Shown: positions 11,650 to 24,538 of the stretch, in pieces
How the letters are laid out: every line of letters starts with the position of its first letter
How positions within the stretch are numbered: the first letter of the stretch is position 1
Assembly: GCA_026686845.1 (NCBI GenBank)
Contig: JAIVEN010000010.1
Location: 39,592,001 to 39,656,000, forward strand
From: Adenanthera pavonina
Taxonomy: Eukaryota > Streptophyta > Magnoliopsida > Fabales > Fabaceae
Reading direction: 5' to 3'
DNA: 64,000 nt
Program-made: the position numbers and the translations under genes
The notes under the pieces: generated by a model
What the model was told of the DNA's origin: nothing
The model's database searches: none
Seen by the model: only the letters and a program-made list of their open reading frames with translations

Positions 11650-14090
11650 TGTAGAACCGGAAAGAACTAGGATGGAAGAAGAGCAAAGAGGAGATAGAAC
11701 CCCCCTCATTTCACGGCAGCTGAGTTGGAACTTTGTTGAATTTTTTGGACAAAAGGGTCTCACACCGCAGTGAACTTACCAATTGTTGCAGTGCCAAACT
11801 CTGAACTCTAATAAATTAGAAACATTTCAATCGATGGAGAAAGAAAAATTGTAGGGAGAAATAGAGAGCTTGCTTCTACTGGCTTTTGGGAGTGATTTCT
11901 GGCTTCTAGAAGCTTCAATCTTTGTTGATAAGTGATCATTGATTTCCCTCATCTATTTCTTCTTCGATTTTTAGGGTTGAAATTTGGATATATGTATGAG
12001 GGGACGGTTTGGTTGGATTTCCACTAATTAAAATGTTTGATTTTGGTGTTGTAGAGGTGTTAGTTAGTGTTAATGATGTTTGGGTATGAGTTTTAGAGGG
12101 AGTATATGTAATTTATGCTTAACCCTAGGTTGTTTTTGGTTAAGGAAGTTGGGAATCCGAAATGTATAGAATTGGTTACGGTTTGAATGGTTGTATGTGG
12201 CTCATTGATATATGAAAATATGGTTGAAACCTTGGGTTAAGCCCAAATAGTTGAATTATGGAATTTAGATAATTATACTTTATGTTAATTGGGAGTATTA
12301 CGACAATTGTAGAGGTTGTTTAGTTGATCAAAGAAGTTCAAGTCGTGGGTTGCAATTTGAAAGCATGCAAGAATCGTGTGTGTGTGGTATCAACAATTTA
12401 AGGTAACTAGGTGTTTGTGATTTATGTTTTATATGTTGATATGTATATTTTTATATATATGCATGTTCATACCACAATATTGATTGTGTATGTGTATGAT
12501 TTTTCTATATATCGTGATATGTACACAGCTAGTTGAGATAGAATGATTATATATGAGGTGTACGTGTGATTTGCAGCATCCTCATAACATTACATACTAG
12601 CATGTCCATGCTGATGATTATGATGATGATATATATATATACACATTTAGAGGCATGATAGTATAACAATGACATTGTCACCATTTGATGCATATTATGA
12701 GGTGAATGTTGAGGTGATGATGAGATGTAATATGATGATGATATGATAAAAGATCCATACCAATAAATCCTCTCTTATAGATTGGAGAGCCAGGTGGCAG
12801 TGGATAAGATGGTAAGATGAAATATCTCTATTACTAAATCCTCTCCTATAGTCAGGAGAGTTAGGTGGCAATGGATAAGATGATATGATGAAATATCTCT
12901 ATCACTAAATCCTCTCCTATGACTAAGAGAGCCAAGTGGCAGTAGATTTAGGGATATACTTTCCCTAAATCACCACCAATTCAGGTGGTCTAGGGGAAGG
13001 AGAGCCACGGTTTAAGTATTAGTGTAACCTTTAGCCGATTTACATTAGTGTAAGGTGAGCTTAGTGATGTCCCAGAATTAGTCTCCACCGACTGCTGGAA
13101 GGGAATCATCTTTTTGAAATGTCTTGTGATGACGTTAGCTCATGGTTCTATCTGTGTATGAGGGAAAACATATATATCATTTAATTTGTATTTCATTACA
13201 TCATATGCACGATTATGTGGATTATTGATATACATTGTCTATGGTTGTGTTCTTGGTTACTGAGACTTTATCTTACACCCCTTCTCATGACTAAAATTTT
13301 AGGTGAAGCTTCTAGTACTAGTCCAGAAAAGACAAGGGAGTCGTAGCCTCTCCAACCTTGGGAATCTTCCAATCAACGATAGTGTGTAATTATCTATGTT
13401 ATATATTGTGTCAAGTAGGATAGCATGTTTGTAATTTATATGAGAACAATGATATTGAGATGATGATGGTTATATGATATAGATGATTATGAATGTTATG
13501 TGATGATATGGATGATTGTAATGATGATATTGGTGAATGGTTGTATGTGTGAGCCTAAAAGGGATTTTGGGTCTAGTATACGTGTTTTGGGCATATAGCC
13601 CATTATGTGAACTAGGGGTTTAAGAGGGTCAAATCTCGGAGAAGTGGTTCCTTTGAAGTGCTTTGAGGTGAAACCTCTTTAGACAAGTTGGTTGAGTCAA
13701 ATAAGACTTGTATGAATGGTCTTTGAATGTCAAATTGTCTTTGGAGGCAAATGAAGGTGAAAAGTTGTAAGTCTTGGGCCAAAAAGGTGTTAGGTATTCA
13801 AAATCTCTTTACGGAGATGGTTTCAAGTGAAATTGGTGTTTATAGTTAGATTGAGATGAAAGTGGCCTATAGGAGTTAGAATCAGGTCAATTGGAGGTTA
13901 GAGCACGAAGTTATGCATATTGAAAGTTTGCTTTAAATATCAGCAAATTGCTAATATGGTATTAGAAGAGGGCGCCATGGCGGTAATGTAGCTTGTAGTG
14001 GTTGAGACATGTTTTAATGTTATTTGGAGTTTTATGTGATTTTGATCTTTTGGGAGTCTTGTTTGGGACTTGTTAGAGTAGGTTGTTACA
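11650..14090 (+). mobile_element. Probable solo LTR (about 2.4 kb) inside the MULE relic
   Basis: The MULE transposase similarity stops near 11650 and resumes at 14091, so this is an insertion. Its ends read TGTAGAACC and GGTTGTTACA, an LTR-like TG...CA pair whose outer bases form a short imperfect inverted repeat. The interior has no ORF of note and contains tandem repeats and TG-rich text as in long gypsy LTRs. The flanks show similar ATACTTRATGA strings on both sides (about 11634-11644 and 14092-14102), so the exact target duplication is uncertain. A non-LTR origin cannot be excluded. Confidence 0.5.
12764..12955 (+). repeat. Tandem repeat, about 70 bp, 2.7 copies
   Basis: Three successive units start with TAAATCCTCTCYTATAG. 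Each carries GGAGAG(C/T)YAGGTGGCARTGGATAAGATG and ATGAAATATCTCTAT, and the third unit is shortened. CCTCTCCTATAG and the following GGAGAG can pair, so each unit may fold into a small hairpin. Confidence 0.85.
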
Positions 14091-14310
14091 GATACTTGAT
14101 GAGATAAGGCACCATTTTTATGTTGATTAATGAGCATAGAGACAAGTTAACAAAGAAGTCTGTTGCATGCAAACAAGCAATGAGTAAGTTGAGAAATGGA
14201 GTTGGTCCAAATGCAGAGGAAAAACTATCGGAGAATGTCTTGAGGGCATAAATTATGTTGATTAAGCATTGTGGAGAAAACGAGATTCTAGTGTGAGCTG
14301 CTTTTGTATT

Positions 14311-16282
14311 TAGACATATATTACTTGTGAGAATTATAGTAAATATATATATGAAAGATCAAACTTTTTGTCAATCAGCTTATTGGGTGTGTGAACCCCT
14401 CTGATGGAGCCAAACTGGAGGTCTTGACATTATTAGAACACAATTTCATAATTCTATTAACACTTGTTCTTTCTCTCTTACCACAATTCTCTATCCTCGT
14501 CTTGTCCCAATATTGCAAAATAGTTTGATCACTAAGTGTTGGGGCAGCACCAAGATAGGAATGTTGGAAAAAGAACATCTGCAAAATGAAAAAAAAATTA
14601 TTACATAACAAAAATATAATTGATAATGTTTGCCACGTAGCATATACCGAAAGACAAATAATTCAAAGTGAGTAATGTATCACTCTCATGAGGATTTGGT
14701 TCCAAAACCCAGTTTAATATCAATTATCACACTTTCACTTAAATTAAGCATCTCAAATAACAAGAGCAAAAACATACAATAAACAAATTACACTAAGATT
14801 AGGAGTTAGTAGTGATTTTGGGGTTAATGAGGCTCTTAGGATTATTTTTCACTTAATCCCTTCAAAGTAGCCAATTATCTCTTCCCTTTTTATTATTAAT
14901 GCAATTATATGAGAGTCTAGGATTTAATTACACTTCTAAATATTACTTAATATCAAAGAAGCTTTCTAATTAACTTAATCCACAATTTCTTGCTGAATTA
15001 GTTAATTAACTTTATTAAGTACAAACCTAATGTGACTTTGTGAGGTCCATAATATATCTCTATCAGATAAGCAAATTGTTCCATTCATCATGGTGAATTT
15101 CACAATCTCATAATGTTTATTGCATGGTTTACTCTAATCTTGCAATCTCTAGCTTAATTTGAGAAACCTAAATACCCCAAATTGTTGGCCAAACAATCAA
15201 GAGCTTAGGCAATTCACAAATAGACACATAAACATTACATTAATCACAAATAGAAAGAGAAAACAACCACTAATCCATGTTTAAGCTACAAATAATCTAA
15301 GGAAATATGAGTTAAGTCACACATAATCTAATTCTCAACCAAAATCAGCATTATATTCCATAAAAAAAATCAAACTATAGTGGCCCTAAACTAGAAAAGA
15401 GGTGAGAAAGCAAGAAAACTTAGCAATGAGGACTCAAATCTTCAATCCAAGCACTTTAAGATTCTCTTCTCCACTCCTCACAGCCTCACAAACCTAAAAA
15501 CTAAACCAAAATGTTGGTAAAAGAAGAAAGGAATAAATAAAATGCTCAATCCCTAGCCATTTTGCACTAAATAAAACTCTATATTTTGGTATCTGATATG
15601 AACGCCGCGGCTAGCTACTTGTCTATATAAATTTTTTGCTTTTCACTTTCTAATCGTGGCTAGCTTTGTTTCAACATGACTTTGGCTTTTTCTTGCTTCA
15701 TTTTGTTATGGTTTGACCCCTAATACTTGTTTCCCATGTTCTAATGCTTCTTTGTCTTTTTTATAAGACTTGAGTGATTATAATTCTCCACCAAAAGATC
15801 ACTATAAGAAACCAAAATAATAAAAGCAACCAAATAAAAAAAAAACAAGGCAAAGTGTTAGTATAAAGTGTTATCATCCAAAAATGCACATTTTACCCAA
15901 GGAAAACATGCAAGAATGACGTGAATTTCTAAAGGTTAATAGATAATATAAAAGTTTTTTATATACCATACTAGGAGGAAGAAGATGCAATCTTTAACTG
16001 TCATCTTCTTCTTTTTTCCCTCACACATAGAGTACTTGCATGATGAGACATCTATTACAAGTTTTGACAGTACATATGAAGGCCTATCCCACTCTCCCTA
16101 TTGATCCTTTCCATGAATTGCCTTAATGATCTAATCACTCACTTTGGTACTTGAAGTAGGACAAAAAAGTGTAACCAGAGTGAACAATATAAAGGGGGTC
16201 TCAAAAATTTTCTTTTCTTTTCCATTCACCTAAGGGTTTTTTTTTTTTCAAATTTTCACTTTATGTCTTCAAACTTTTTGCT
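14311..16282. other. AT-rich intergenic/repeat DNA, no gene recognised
   Basis: A minus-strand ORF at 14375-14611 (78 codons) has no family that I recognise and is preceded by AT-rich text. The remainder is low-complexity A/T-rich sequence with frequent stops in all frames. No LTR pair or TIR could be assigned. Confidence 0.4.
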
Positions 16283-16790
16283 TTAGCCATCTAAAACAAT
16301 TAGCTTCCTACCATATGGTAAGCCAAGTATTGAATGTATATCTTTTGTAGTTATTAAAAATTGCCTACCTCTAATTACAAGGGTTGATGTTATAGTATCA
16401 AAGGCAATCATGAATTGTTCACATATTTCCCTAGGCAACTGATCGTAACTGAAGTCTAAAAGTGACCAAAATCCCATAGCTTCCACCTTCTTCCTCAATT
16501 TTTCATTGTTATTAATGAAGTCCACCAATTCCTTAAATTAGGAAGGTGAGCATTGTGTATAAAAAGGTGGTCCACCATATTGCTTCTTACTTGTTGGTTG
16601 TCCTCCTCCTCCTTTCTCATCATATACATTTTTCTTTACACTAGATAACTTCTTCCATGCTTTTGAAATTATTAGATTTGCAAGTTTTGCATCCTTATAC
16701 CTCCCTTTCTTTTTCTCAAAAAATTCTTGTTTACACAACAAAGACAATGCATCAAATACATTATATAAATCACAATCCTTCTACTTAAAG
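16283..16790 (-). pseudogene. Broken ORF with HMG-like and plant-mobile-domain/DUF1985-like segments
   Basis: Two minus-strand segments (16747-16538 and 16528-16283) lie in the same frame, separated by a single stop. The upstream part contains KAWKKLSSVKKNVYDEK, resembling the third helix region of an HMG box. The downstream part contains a GFWSLLDFSYDQLPREICE stretch followed by TLVIRGRQFLITTKDIHSILGLPYG. That pattern resembles the N-terminal domain of transposon-associated plant mobile domain / Ulp1-linked proteins, where a helix is followed by a strand pair and 'V...ILG.P.G'. It is probably a fragment of a captured or transposon-encoded protein. The family call is from memory and tentative. 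Confidence 0.45.
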
Positions 16791-16799
16791 GCAAATGGC

Positions 16800-18560
16800 T
16801 AGTTGTCATTACCTAAACGTATTGATTCCAGACATTTTACGTCCATCATCCTTTGCTATTGTCAATATAGTAATCTAAATTTAACAGAAAAGGTTAATCA
16901 ATTTAGAAGCATGATCAAGTATTTAACATAACAATTAAAGCTCTGCATGACTTGATAGTTTATTTAAATTTGTTCTTACAGATAAATAAATTCCATTATC
17001 ACAACACATGCAAGCCTAATTGATATTCAATCAATTTAGTTCAATCATAACACAAGTGTTTTACATTAGTTTAATCAATAAACAATCCTTTTATAATTTT
17101 ACATCTAACATTTATAATTAGAAAAAAAAAGTTGAACCTCTTGGCCTTTGCATCTCTATTGCCAATTAGAACTCAAAAGTAATAGTAGACAATGTGGAGG
17201 ATAAATTAGCAATTAGAACTCAACAAAAATGGTAACTCAAGTTTGCAATCTCTCAAAGCACAATTTAGAGCTACGAATCAATAATTAAAGATATCTTGAA
17301 AATTATCTTTGCATTCCTTTGTTTCATGTCGCTAGATTTAATTATAGAGAGTTCATTGTGCATCTACATTGAAAGAGAATACAGAGCAATATATATACGA
17401 GTATCTAAACTCAAATGCGCAAAACACCAAAATCACACAACTCATATCTATAGCCCACACCACTTCGAACAAGAAGAAAGTGAGGGAGAGAAAAATTGCT
17501 CCTGGCACTGATGATGTGAACGACGCCAAGGATAAGCAAAGTTGAAAATGGTGTTTAGGCCTTCTGAGGATAGTTGAACAACATGAAGGACGATTTTAGT
17601 GACTCAAGATACAAATGGTGTGAAGAACGAGTTTGGTGACTTAGGATGCAAATAGTGTAAAGGATGACTTTGGTGATTCAGGATGTGAGCGACATAACTA
17701 GTGATAATTTTTTGGTGACAAAGGACACTTTCATATGACTAAGAACTGGCAATGATCGGTGATTGAGGTTTGTAGGGGAAGATTTAAGGCACAATATGAT
17801 TTTACCTATAAATTGAACTAAGGCAGGGTGGTTTAGTGACTTCATTCTAATTTCCTTCTCAATTAAGAACCATTGGGACTTAGATGTAGTATTTTGGGGT
17901 TGTGGCACTTGGTAATAATTATTTTAGGGTTTTAGAAGTTAATGGTGATTTTTCTTTTTTCTTTTTATATATTAAAATAATGTATGATATAATCATACCT
18001 ACGGGAGTGGAATTAAATTTAGTAAGATTTGAATGTATTAGAGTTGGTTAGATATCCTACAGTATAGTATTGGGATGAAGTATGTAAAGGGGAAAAAATC
18101 AATTTCTTTTCACTTTTTCTCTCTTGCAACGAAGAAAATTCATTCATAAGTAATAAAATAAAAAATATCATCAATAATTCGTTATACGCATGATTGGTAT
18201 TTTATTTTATTAAAAGAATTAGAGTGGGATTATTAAAGCGATTCAATCATTATTTCAGAAAATTTTTTAAAATAAAGTAAAATGGCGATTGATAATCTTC
18301 CAATTCCAAATCATCTTTAGGTATTATAAACTTAATTTTTTTATACCAAAATTGAGATATCAAAGGATAGAATAACTTGAGTTAATATCACAACTATAAA
18401 ATTATCTCATACAAACATGTACATAAATATGCTTTATATCCTTAACAATATCAATATCAATATACAAAATAAAATTTATAGCAAGTATATTACTATTTAA
18501 AAATTATAGATAATTCAATTCATGATTCTTTATATTGTACATGTCCATCTAGTTGTTGAA
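16800..18560. other. Intergenic AT-rich DNA, no gene recognised
   Basis: Short ORFs at 17296-17511 (+) and 17678-17908 (-) lack family resemblance. A short tandem repeat lies at 17586-17696. Nothing else can be supported. Confidence 0.4.
17586..17696 (+). repeat. 37-bp tandem repeat, three copies
   Basis: Units at 17586-17622, 17623-17659 and 17660-17696 share AAGRAYGANTTTRGTGAYTYARGATRC. The third unit has diverged most at its end. 37 is not a multiple of 3, so a single reading frame would not be kept across the units. Confidence 0.8.
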
Positions 18561-18981
18561 TAGGGCTAAAAGGTGAATATTATTTATTCAAATAATGTTT
18601 AAGGGACACTCAATTATGGTCATATTTAGTATGTGGTACTACGCAAAAAATGAAATGGAAATAAGTGTTGGCTTTATGTCCATGTTAGAGGCCATACCTA
18701 CAGCTTATGGCTATCTTGCATGGCTTGAATCTTTGTTGGATAAAGGGGTTAAAGAGGATTCAAGTTTACAGTGATTCGATGAAGGGCATCTACCTGATAA
18801 TTTGTGGTAACTCTAATGATTACTCATATAAAGATATTATAGATGAAATCAGGAAGCTTGTCATAAGAGATTGATCCATTTCATTAGAACATATATTTAA
18901 GAAAGCTAATGAATATGCAAACTAGCTAGCTTAGTAAGTGTATACTACTGATAGTGATTTTGTTATCCTCAAACAACCTCC

Positions 18982-19234
18982 TATTGTAGCATGTATATTG
19001 GGCCTTAGTAAAGTCCAAACCATTGATTAGCTTTTGTTTAGTTTCATTTCTCTTAATTTTGACAATTGGAAGACAGCTGGCCTAACTAGAGAGTAGTTAC
19101 ACAAGTTTATGAACTCTAGACTAGTCTCATGTTAAGGGTTTTATATAAGGACATATGTACTTTTATTTGTACTTAACCATTCATTATGAAATAAGATCAG
19201 GTTCCAGATTGTTTATGTTTCTGAGGTTCTCACA
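18982..19234 (+). repeat. 5' LTR of the copia element
   Basis: It starts TATTGTAGCATG, where the second base has mutated from the TG seen in the right LTR, and ends GGTTCTCACA. A TATATAAGG box about 90 bases before the end may be its promoter. Confidence 0.9.
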
Positions 19235-22200
19235 TGGTATTAGAGCTTCAGTAACAATTCTAGCAAGCTCTTAAAAAGTTGTAACAAGAAACTTCAAGCA
19301 AAGGACATTATATTTTTTTTAGAGATCTTGATTTTTTTCTTCCCAAGTAGAAGGTGTTTTTTTCATTCATCTTGTTTTCCTCAAAGCTAGCATGAGATGA
19401 CAACAAAAATTGGAACAACAGTCATTAGATCCATCGTACCACAGAGAATTTTCTCCAACAAATAGATTAACATTGTTCTTGATGAGAACAAATTTTTGCT
19501 ATGGAAATAGCAAGTTTCTTTCGTGTTCAGGCAGCATTGCTTGCATTCATTGCTTGATGGCAATGTTTAAGTGTCACCACATATAGTTTGGGATGAGCAA
19601 GGTATAGAGGTGCCTAATCCAGCATTTGCTGCATACGAGACACAAGATTTTGCTCTTCATCCTAATTACTCTCTTCCATAAGCCAATCGATTCTTCTTGA
19701 ATTGGTTGGACACAATGTGTTTGCTCAAGTCTGGTTTCAACTATGTCACATGTATTCTACTAAATCTAATGCCAGAGTTCTACACTATTACAATTTGCTT
19801 AACAATTAGAAGAAAGGAGATTTGTCAATGCGAGAGTACTTGGCTAATGTCAAGAATATATGTGATCACTTGGCTGTATTAGGTCAAAAGGTTGATGATA
19901 TAGATCACATATCATATATTTTAAACCGTCTCACTCCAAAATATAAACCAGTAATTGCAGTTATAAATGCTACAATGGATAAATTCAATCTTAACATTGT
20001 GAGTACAATTCTACTTGATGTAGAGGCTAGACAAAAGTCCTTTATTAAAGTACTTAATTAGCATGTTAATATGGCCTCGCAAACTAATTCATATGCATTT
20101 GTATATCATGCTGGATTTCAACCAAATCATTTTGGTAGAGGAGCTCAATTTCAACCAAATCATTTTGGTGGAGGAGCTCGAGCTCCCTCAGCTTATGCTT
20201 TGTTTTGACCCATATTATCGGAAATGCTAATAAACTTGATCAATCAGAGCCATATCTTGGTGATGCAAAAGTAATTGTTGGTAATGGTACTCTTCTTCCT
20301 ATCTTTAGAATAGGGACAACCTTTTTGAATACATCTACATCACCTACTAATCTCAACATGTCAAGGGTTTACTTAGTACATGATATGAATATAAACTTAA
20401 TGTCAGTACATCGCATGACCAAAGAAAATGATGTATTGGTTGAATTTTTTCCTCATGCTATGTTCATTATGGATTTGCAGACTTGTCAGATCTTGATGGA
20501 TGGTATAGAAAAGAATGACATGTACAAGTTGGAAGGTGCTGATGAAGATTTTGCTGAAGATGTTATTGCAACAACGTATAGTACTAGTCTTCTTCCTACT
20601 GATATGACTATACTAGATTTCTGGCATCAAAGACTTGGCCATCCAATTGTTACTATTGTCACTCAAGTCTTAAAAGACAATAATATTCAGATTCGTTATA
20701 ATTCCACTTTGTCCTTTTGTCAGGCATGTCAGTTAGGCAAAAGTCATAAATTGCCTTTTTCATCTCCTAATACAGTTTATGACAGACCTTTGTAGTTAAT
20801 AATAGCTGATCTTAAGGGCCCAGTAACTGTTATGTCAAATGGTTGTCTCTATTACATCTCATTTGTCGATGCTTTCAGCAAGTTTACTTGGATTTATTTA
20901 CTATAAAAGAAATTTAATGCGCTTCCAATGTTGAAGCAATTTAAGTCGTTAGTTGAAGTTCATTTTAACTGTAAGATTTATGAGCTACAAACTAACTCTG
21001 GTGGTGAATTTATGGCATTTAAGCAATTTCTTTCAAAAAAATGGCATTAATCATTGTTTTACATGTCCCTATTCATTTGAACAGGATGGTTTAGTAGAGA
21101 GGCAACATCAGAATTTCATTGTTGGCTCAGTCTCATCTACCTATTTTCTACTGGATAGATGCTTTTACTACAACAGTATTTTTACTAAATCATTTACCTA
21201 CACAATCTTTTCATGGTAAATCTCCATATTTCATGTTGTAAAATAAGTCTCCTGATTACTCTATTCGAAAGACCTTTGGTTACGAATGTTATCTTCATTT
21301 AAGGTGTTATAATAGTCATAAGTTGCAGTTTCACTCTATACCTTGCATTTTTCTCGTATATAGTAGACAACATGCTAGTTACAAGTGTGTCGATTTAGTT
21401 ACAGGTCAAGTCTACATCTCTAGACATGTTAAGTTCAATAAAGTTGCTTATCTAGGTCTTGCTCAAATGAATGTTAAGGCTCAAGCTCAACAAAACATGA
21501 CTATCAGTCAATATTCTTCACCCTTTAAATTATCCAAGCCTTCTCACCTTTCTGTATCATCTCTCAATCCTTTCTCACAGACTACAGAACCTCACCCATA
21601 GAATCAGTCTTACCCATAGCATCTTCACCCCCTTCTTCTAATACAAATATCTCACCCACAGAATTAGCTGTACCTTCACTTAATTCATATCTTATGATTA
21701 CCAGAGCTAAAGTCGGTATTTACAAGTGAAAGGTGTATTCAGTTACTAGTCCTAAAGTGATACCTGCTTCTATTATTGAAGCCTTGGCTGATCCACAGTG
21801 GAGAGTTACTGTTCAAGATGAATATGATGCTTTGATGAAATTTCAAACTTGGTAATTAGTACCTTTACCTTCTGATCATAACCCAGTTGGCTGCAAGTGG
21901 TTGTTCAAAATAAAATTACATACTAATGGTTTTGTGGCTAGGTATAAGGATGGATTGGTAGCTAAAGGCTACTCACAAGAGGCTGTCTGTTATTATAATG
22001 ATACTTTTATTCCTATGGTTAAGCCACCAACAATTTGAATTTTACTTACTTTAGCTTTAACTAATGGTTGGAAATTGCATCAAGTTGATTTTAACAATGC
22101 ATTTCTTAATTGAGAACTGCAAGAAGACGTATATATGCAACAACCTTCTAGTTTTGAACAAGCTTCACCTAATCCTTCAAAATCAATTGTCTACAAACTT

Positions 22201-22891
22201 TCAAAGTCCTCTTATGGACTTAAAAAACTCCCGAGCTTGGTTTCAAAAGTTGAAAGAATATCTCTGTTCACTTCAGTTCAATTCTACTTCAGCTGACACA
22301 TGTCTTTTTGTTCGAAAGTCTTCTTCTGGTGTTCTTTATCTTCTTGTCTACGTTGATGATCTTATACTTATTGGAGATAATGAACAAGAAATGCAGCAAT
22401 TAATTCACACTATGGGGTAGATGTTCTCACTTAAAGACTTTGGGCATTTATCATATTTTCTAGGTATTAAGTTTACTAAGAATGATGATGGCATACTTTT
22501 GACTCAGCAAAAATACATTCATGAGTTACAAGAAAAAGCAAACATGCTTACTTCTAAAAGCTACTATACTCCTATGGCTAGTAACATTCATCTTTCTAAA
22601 GATGAAGGAGTAATACTTGATGATGCTCAATTTTATCGAAGAGTTATTGGAGCACTTTAGTATATATGCTACACTAGGCCAGGGATTGCATACACTGTCA
22701 ACAAACTTAGCTAATACATGAACCTACCCCCAGATACTCATTGGATTTATGTCAAATGGGTCTTGCAATTCTTGAATGGTAATTCTCATTGTGGTCTCTT
22801 TATCAGACCTACGGATACTTTTGTAGTTTAGGCATTTGCTAATGCAGACTGGGGCAGTAATAAGGATGATCATGTTAGATATGCTGGCTTC

Positions 22892-24538
22892 CCAAGAGGA
22901 GGGTGAATTAAGAAGATTAAAATTTTCTGTAAAATATCAATAAAGTCAAGAATGCAAAGGTGACAGTAAAACAGAGTATAAATGAATAACAAGTAAAAGT
23001 AGTAATAGAGAAAGGAAGATACAGATGTTTATCCTAGTTCGGTCTCTCAATCTTGACCTACGTCTGGTCCTCAAGCTACCACTTGAGATTTTTCACTATC
23101 TTGCAAGAATTCAGTGGGTTTCTTGCAAATGCCATAGTATAGCTATGATACTCTGTTTTTAGAGCTCATACTTTCTCTCTTTGCACTCTAACTAAGTACT
23201 TCCCCAATCCCTTATGGTATCCCCTTACAAGAAAATCTTTCTTCCAAATGAAGATAAGATTATTTACAGTAGATAAACTCTCTTAATCAGAGTGTATATG
23301 AAAGTTGGAGTATAAAGAATGAAGTATGTGAGAGTAAGAGACTTTGAGTTGATGATTTGACAGAGTTTCAATATATACAAAGTTAAAATCATTATCCACA
23401 ACTTCAAATGATGTTATATTTATAGATTTAGGTCTTAACTATACGTTAGAGATAAAATCTATCCGTTAGAGACGTTACCCAATGGTTACTTTGAAAAACT
23501 ATCCTTTTACCAACCGCATTTAATGCTTCTGACACTCAAAGTTTAAATTTTGGTTAGTCAACAGACGAATTTCATGAAAACTGAAAGCTAAAGACTTTAA
23601 CGTTGAACATTTGAAGTTTGTCTATCATAAAGCAAAGTTTGAATTTTGATTTTTGAAAAATGTTTCTATGTTAGAATATACGAATTTTCAAGTAAAAAGT
23701 TCTTCTTAAAAGTGTGAACAGTAGTCCCATATTGCTATAGTGCCTTCAAAGTTTGAATTTTGATACCCAAAATTCGTCTGTCAGTGGGCAGTTCAATAAG
23801 GCACAATAGTTCATCTATTCGAAATTCGAATTTTCAAAATGCAAAGTTTGTCTGTCAAAGATGCCTCTTTTTAGACTTAATTTAAAGTTCAAATTTCTGA
23901 ATACTATCATTCGTATGTCAACATATCATCATAACAGACTCACAAGTTTTGTTTTTGAAATTCGAATTTTCATGTTCAAAGTTTATCTGTCAGTGAGCCA
24001 TTTTGATGCTCTTTCCAAACTCAGTTTTCAGATGAACTTTGACATATCCTCAGACAAATTTTTCATTTTTCATAAGTTGTATTTTTTCTGAAATTCAAAT
24101 TTTCAAAAGTCAAAGTTCGTCTGTCAGAAAAGGCTATTTTCAGACAAGATTCAACATTCGAATTTCTGCAGTCAAAGTTCGCCTGCCAGTGAAAGCTCTT
24201 TTCAGACTTGTTCATTTTCAATACGAAATTCGAATTTCCAAAGGCAAAGTTCAAATTTTTGAAAATAGCATATCAGTATAAATGTTTCAAACTTCATCTG
24301 TTAGTGAGTGTTTTTCAAATATTCCATGGATTAACATAGAATCATAGTTTTAAAACATCTTTTTGCCAATTCAAAGTCTTTTACTCAATTTAAACATGAC
24401 TGTAAATTTTACATCTATTTTTGTGCTAGTTTTTCTTGAATTTCTCCACTTGAGATCATTTGTGCACCTTTGATATCTTCTCTCCAAGCTCTAGAAAGTT
24501 AGTTTGGAATCATCAAAACACTTAATTCAACAAATCAT
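22892..24538. mobile_element. Unclassified 1.65-kb non-coding insert within copia RNase H
   Basis: RNase H coding similarity ends at about 22891 and resumes at about 24539. The insert starts CCAAGAGGAGGGTGAATTAAG. Its right end carries CTTAATTCAAC, the reverse complement of part of that start, so short inverted termini are likely. Near the left end is a block (TCGGTCTCTCAATCTTGACCTACGTCTGG...) of a type I have seen in widespread plant non-coding repeats that begin with an A-G-rich 'GAGGG(GG)TGAAT' phrase. The right half is built of imperfect repeats around RTTYRTCTGTCAG. No ORF of note. Family unknown. Confidence 0.55.
23560..24310 (+). repeat. Degenerate interspersed repeat, core GTTCGTCTGTCAG
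   Basis: About eight or nine variants of the phrase occur (for example near 23617, 23770, 23845, 23980, 24115, 24177, 24293). They are usually linked to an upstream TCAAAGTT or GAATTT and often to a following CAGAC or GTGAG. Spacing is roughly 60-140 bases, so this is an old amplified module, not a simple satellite. Confidence 0.6.

Larger units (their letters stand above)
10030..14310 (+). pseudogene. MULE (Mutator-like) transposase relic, interrupted by a probable solo LTR
   Basis: Frames at 10138-10383 and 10498-10917 resemble the N-terminal part of MuDR-family transposases, including the zinc-ribbon/DNA-binding region that precedes the catalytic core. Near 11028-11150 the residues CVDGCYLKGPY occur; VDG with LKGPY is the hallmark of the first catalytic Asp block. 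At 11283-11586 a CHxxH-like block (HIYCYCHAKENF) is followed by the MULE C-terminal pattern ITTNVVESYNSW. The remaining C-terminus (LRNGVGP) resumes at about 14091-14250, after the insertion at 11650-14090. Multiple stops and frameshifts show it is dead. Confidence 0.75.

Noticed and set aside
12600..13560. Short TG/AT-rich direct repeats as a possible CRISPR-like array
   Set aside because: Units are contiguous without unique spacers, the host is a eukaryote, and they lie in a probable LTR.
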